Shown in pieces: positions 6,155 to 6,713 of a stretch of 6,713 nucleotides of DNA; position 1 is the first letter of the stretch; each line of letters starts with the position of its first letter. The position numbers were made by a program, and so were the translations under genes. The notes below the pieces were generated by a model. That model saw nothing but the letters and a program-made list of their open reading frames with translations. It was not told the origin of the DNA and did no database searches. The stretch comes from Betaproteobacteria bacterium RBG_16_58_11 (lineage in GTDB: Bacteria; Pseudomonadota; Gammaproteobacteria; Burkholderiales; Thiobacteraceae): NCBI GenBank assembly GCA_001770235.1, contig MEQN01000019.1, positions 10,527 to 17,239 of the forward strand, read 5' to 3'.

Positions 6155-6631
6155 ATGAAAGCGCCACTCATCATCGATCAGGCATTTCTTGACCGTATCT
6201 CCATCCAGGCCAAGGAATCGCCGCGCAAGCGAAAGAATTTCAACTTTCACACATCGGAAAACGATTTGTCCCATCGTCTGCTCAATGCGATAGAACCGGG
6301 CACCTATATCCCGCCGCATCGCCACTTGGACCCGAATAAGGATGAATCGATGGTGATGGTGCGCGGGAAAATGGGCGCGGTGTTTTTCGACGTGGACGGA
6401 AACATCGCCCAGACGGCGGTTCTCAGCGCGGGCGGGCCGGTTGGGGCAATCAATATTCCCTTTGGCGCCTTTCATAGCCTGGTTGCACTGGCGTCAGGCA
6501 CCGTATTTTTCGAAGCGAAAGCCGGGCCGTATGCCCTGCTCAATGCGGAAGAACGCGCGCCCTGGGCGCCCCAAGAGGGCGAGGCGGGCGTGGCGGGCTA
6601 TTTAGCCAAGTTGGAAAGGCTGTTTGCGTAG
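6155..6631 (+). CDS. WbuC-family cupin fold metalloprotein
   Basis: This is a complete 158-residue small cupin. It resembles WbuC-type proteins, with recognisable blocks QAKESPR (about 18-24), LLNAIEPGTYIPPHRH (42-57), the FHSLVAL motif (106-112) and the closing GPYxxxxxxxxAPWAPQEG (124-142). Cupin motif 1 is Gly49-x5-His55-x-His57-x6-Glu64-x6-Gly71, and motif 2 is Pro102-x-Gly104-x2-His107. Together His55, His57, Glu64 and His107 would bind a metal. The gap between the second His and Glu is longer than the four residues I recall for E. coli WbuC. No signal peptide or membrane segment is visible, so it should be cytoplasmic. Founding members lie in O-antigen clusters with unclear chemistry; here no polysaccharide genes are seen, so the substrate is unknown. 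No Shine-Dalgarno sequence precedes the ATG, and the promoter suggests a leaderless mRNA. The start agrees with family length. Confidence 0.85.
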   Translation: MKAPLIIDQAFLDRISIQAKESPRKRKNFNFHTSENDLSHRLLNAIEPGTYIPPHRHLDPNKDESMVMVRGKMGAVFFDVDGNIAQTAVLSAGGPVGAINIPFGAFHSLVALASGTVFFEAKAGPYALLNAEERAPWAPQEGEAGVAGYLAKLERLFA

Positions 6632-6713
6632 TGTAGTGTTTCACTCTAAACGGTGCTTTCAGAGCCCCCCAAAAGCGCCATGACAAGGCGCGGCGCGCAG
6701 GCAATAGCATTCT
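6632..6713. other. Terminal intergenic stretch, no supported gene
   Basis: After the cupin stop there is a short hairpin AGTG-TTT-CACT (6635-6645), too weak to be a terminator. A C-run and a 5-bp stem GCGCC (6675-6679) with GGCGC (6687-6691) follow. The last bases, GCAATAGCATTCT, could be one arm of a palindrome continuing past the edge. The composition suggests a dispersed repeat, but this cannot be confirmed here. Confidence 0.3.

Noticed and set aside
6540..6712. - strand frame open to the right edge (about 57 codons)
   Set aside because: It overlaps the 3' end of the cupin gene and a repeat-like tail; no family is recognised, and the part outside the window cannot be judged.

Overview
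The window looks like ordinary chromosomal housekeeping DNA from a proteobacterium, most likely a betaproteobacterium. DnaE and TrhP both align along their length with the E. coli proteins as I remember them. The REP-type palindromes and the CCTCCTTT anti-Shine-Dalgarno-like loop also fit, as do AT-rich -10-like hexamers placed just before start codons in GC-rich DNA. The order (something like Nitrosomonadales) is a guess. I see no plasmid, phage or transposase gene.

Layout from left to right: (1) the C-terminal part of a DUF4139-domain protein on the + strand, cut by the left edge; (2) a compact pair of head-to-head REP-like hairpins, a REPIN, at 919-964 between two convergent genes; (3) trhP (yegQ) on the - strand, a U32-family tRNA-hydroxylation protein; (4) a 159-nt divergent intergenic region mostly filled by a long inverted repeat; (5) dnaE on the + strand, the complete catalytic alpha subunit of DNA polymerase III, with a short heptanucleotide repeat inside its coding sequence; (6) a 241-nt AT-rich gap holding a structured element that I read as a candidate small RNA, made of three hairpins ending in a strong intrinsic terminator; (7) a WbuC-family cupin gene on the + strand with a good promoter so close to its ATG that the mRNA may be leaderless; (8) a short tail with no clear gene.

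The genes do not form one pathway. dnaE is replication, trhP is wobble-uridine modification of tRNA, and the DUF4139 and cupin proteins have no assigned role here. The + strand genes are separated by structured DNA rather than packed in an operon, and trhP is transcribed the other way.

The most interesting part is non-coding. One item is the 6026-6119 element, with a G-U-containing hairpin, a loop resembling the 3' end of 16S rRNA, and a terminator. The other is the REPIN at 919-964, whose two halves differ by paired compensatory changes and which supplies the stop codon of trhP.
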